Shown here: one piece after another, positions 63,053 through 64,000 of the stretch
How the letters are laid out: each line of letters begins with the position of its first letter
Position numbering within the stretch: position 1 is the first letter of the stretch
NCBI GenBank assembly: GCA_024138025.1
Contig: JAMXBD010001459.1
Span: 124,001-188,000, forward strand
Length of the DNA: 64,000 nucleotides
Direction of reading: 5' to 3'
Source of the DNA: Combretum micranthum
Taxonomy: Eukaryota; Streptophyta; Magnoliopsida; Myrtales; Combretaceae
Made by a program: the position numbers and the translations under genes
The notes under the pieces: model-generated
The model's database searches: none
What the model was told of the DNA's origin: nothing
Seen by the model: only the letters and a program-made list of their open reading frames with translations

Positions 63053-64000
63053 TGTCATGCCCTAAAGGGTATCATAAACGCGACAGCCTACCACACTCAA
63101 TATTAAGACTTAAGTATGACAACCTTAGTCATCTAAAAAGTTTCGATATCAGGTGCAAGGCGCACTTTCACTATCGTAGTGGATCAAACTTTGGATCATG
63201 CCATTTAAGCAGTTATATATAATAGCAATTAAGAAAATAAATCATAACAATATAACCAAGGTTCGTCAAATCTTATAAATATCTTTATAATATTAAGGGC
63301 CATTCCCTCATCAAAGATAACTAAGTCTAATAAAGAGTCTATCATGAAACGATTTACACCTTTGAAACTTCTTTTAGGATTCCATATCTACTTCTAACTT
63401 ATACTTCTATCTATAAGATCTTGGCTTGAAAGCATTACCTAGGTAAAATAACCTTTTGGTTCCAACCAAAGGTACGAGAACTACAAAAGATATCTAAGAG
63501 GGTATAAGCTACATACTTAGTGATATTTATTTCCACAATTAAGCACTTGACATCCAATCAATCAAACAAGTTTATTTAGGTAAGCATATGAAATGCACAA
63601 GCATGTGAGCAAGCAATACATATGATTTTTATGAATCATATGTTGAATGGATTTACCCCTCTATTCGGGGTTAGGTGTTCTAGATCGTATAGGCTGCTAT
63701 CATACAACATAATTCCATGTTAGATCTTGTTTTGGCTACTTCATTGCCTTAAAAAAAAGATATAATCCAACTTATTTATAGTTTATTTTCAAGCTACTAC
63801 ATAGCTGCCAAATATGTTTTTGTAGGTGTTTTCTCATTGCCAGTTGATTCAGACGATTCCTCGCCGCTTTATAGAAGTTACAGATTCTATGAATCTCTTA
63901 CTAAATCTTTATCCTATCAAAGGTATAGTAATAAATGCAATGAGCTCACCTGATGACATGCATGAAATCAAATTAATTAAGTACTTATGGTATGATGAAA
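63053..64000 (-). mobile_element. Antisense LTR running off the window, group I-like
   Basis: It starts TGTCATGCCCTAAAGGGTATC, the reverse complement of a GGCATGACA LTR end. The order of blocks (CGACAGCCTACCACA, then CATAATATTAAGGGCCATTCCC, AAGCTACATACTTAGTGATA, ATATGATTTTTATGAATCAT and TTTACCCCTC) mirrors the right half of the LTRs at 1795 and 34549. The 5 bp before it are GATAT. The rest lies outside the window. Confidence 0.72.

Overview
The window is plant nuclear DNA, most likely from a dicot. It is AT-rich, long stretches lack open frames, LTR retrotransposons are nested in one another with 5-bp target-site duplications (TSDs), primer-binding sites match the plant initiator-Met tRNA, and the one host gene has GT..AG introns. 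Most of the 64 kb is retrotransposon debris. I found no bacterial-type operon, CRISPR array, rRNA gene or tRNA gene.

Layout. 1-1789 is unassigned. 1795-6103 is a 4.3-kb solo LTR with a perfect ATTTT TSD. 6109-9562 is unassigned. 9568-20948 is a decayed minus-strand Ty3/gypsy element: 3' LTR, polypurine tract, integrase, RNase H, reverse transcriptase, protease, gag, primer-binding site, part of the 5' LTR. Its 3' LTR is split by a 3.5-kb solo LTR (10103-13559, TSD AAATA). From 20949 to about 37048 insertions are stacked: an LTR fragment, a 4.4-kb 5' LTR with primer-binding site and two successive gag remnants, an antisense LTR, and two LTR right halves. 39045-39671 is a 212-bp tandem repeat. 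41562-44968 is an antisense solo LTR (TSD GTTTC). 46177 to about 47450 is an LTR-like fragment, and 48003-48211 is a two-copy repeat.

The one convincing host gene lies at 50600-57093 on the plus strand. I reconstruct nine exons giving 463 codons plus a stop, with all intron phases consistent. The N-terminal region resembles the start of Fanconi anaemia group F protein (FANCF), an adaptor of the Fanconi core complex in DNA crosslink repair, which limits meiotic crossovers in plants. Its upstream region carries a consensus E2F site and a TATA-like box. Downstream are another solo LTR (57912-62648, TSD GTTAT) and an antisense LTR running off the window.

The LTRs fall into about four groups by shared sequence and ends (TGTAAACC..GGCGTGACA or variants). 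Four are solo LTRs with TSDs and no element is intact, which points to loss of internal regions by LTR-LTR recombination and deletion. I did not find a clearly new biological system. The most useful results are the FANCF-like gene model, the order of the nested insertions, and several odd repeats.
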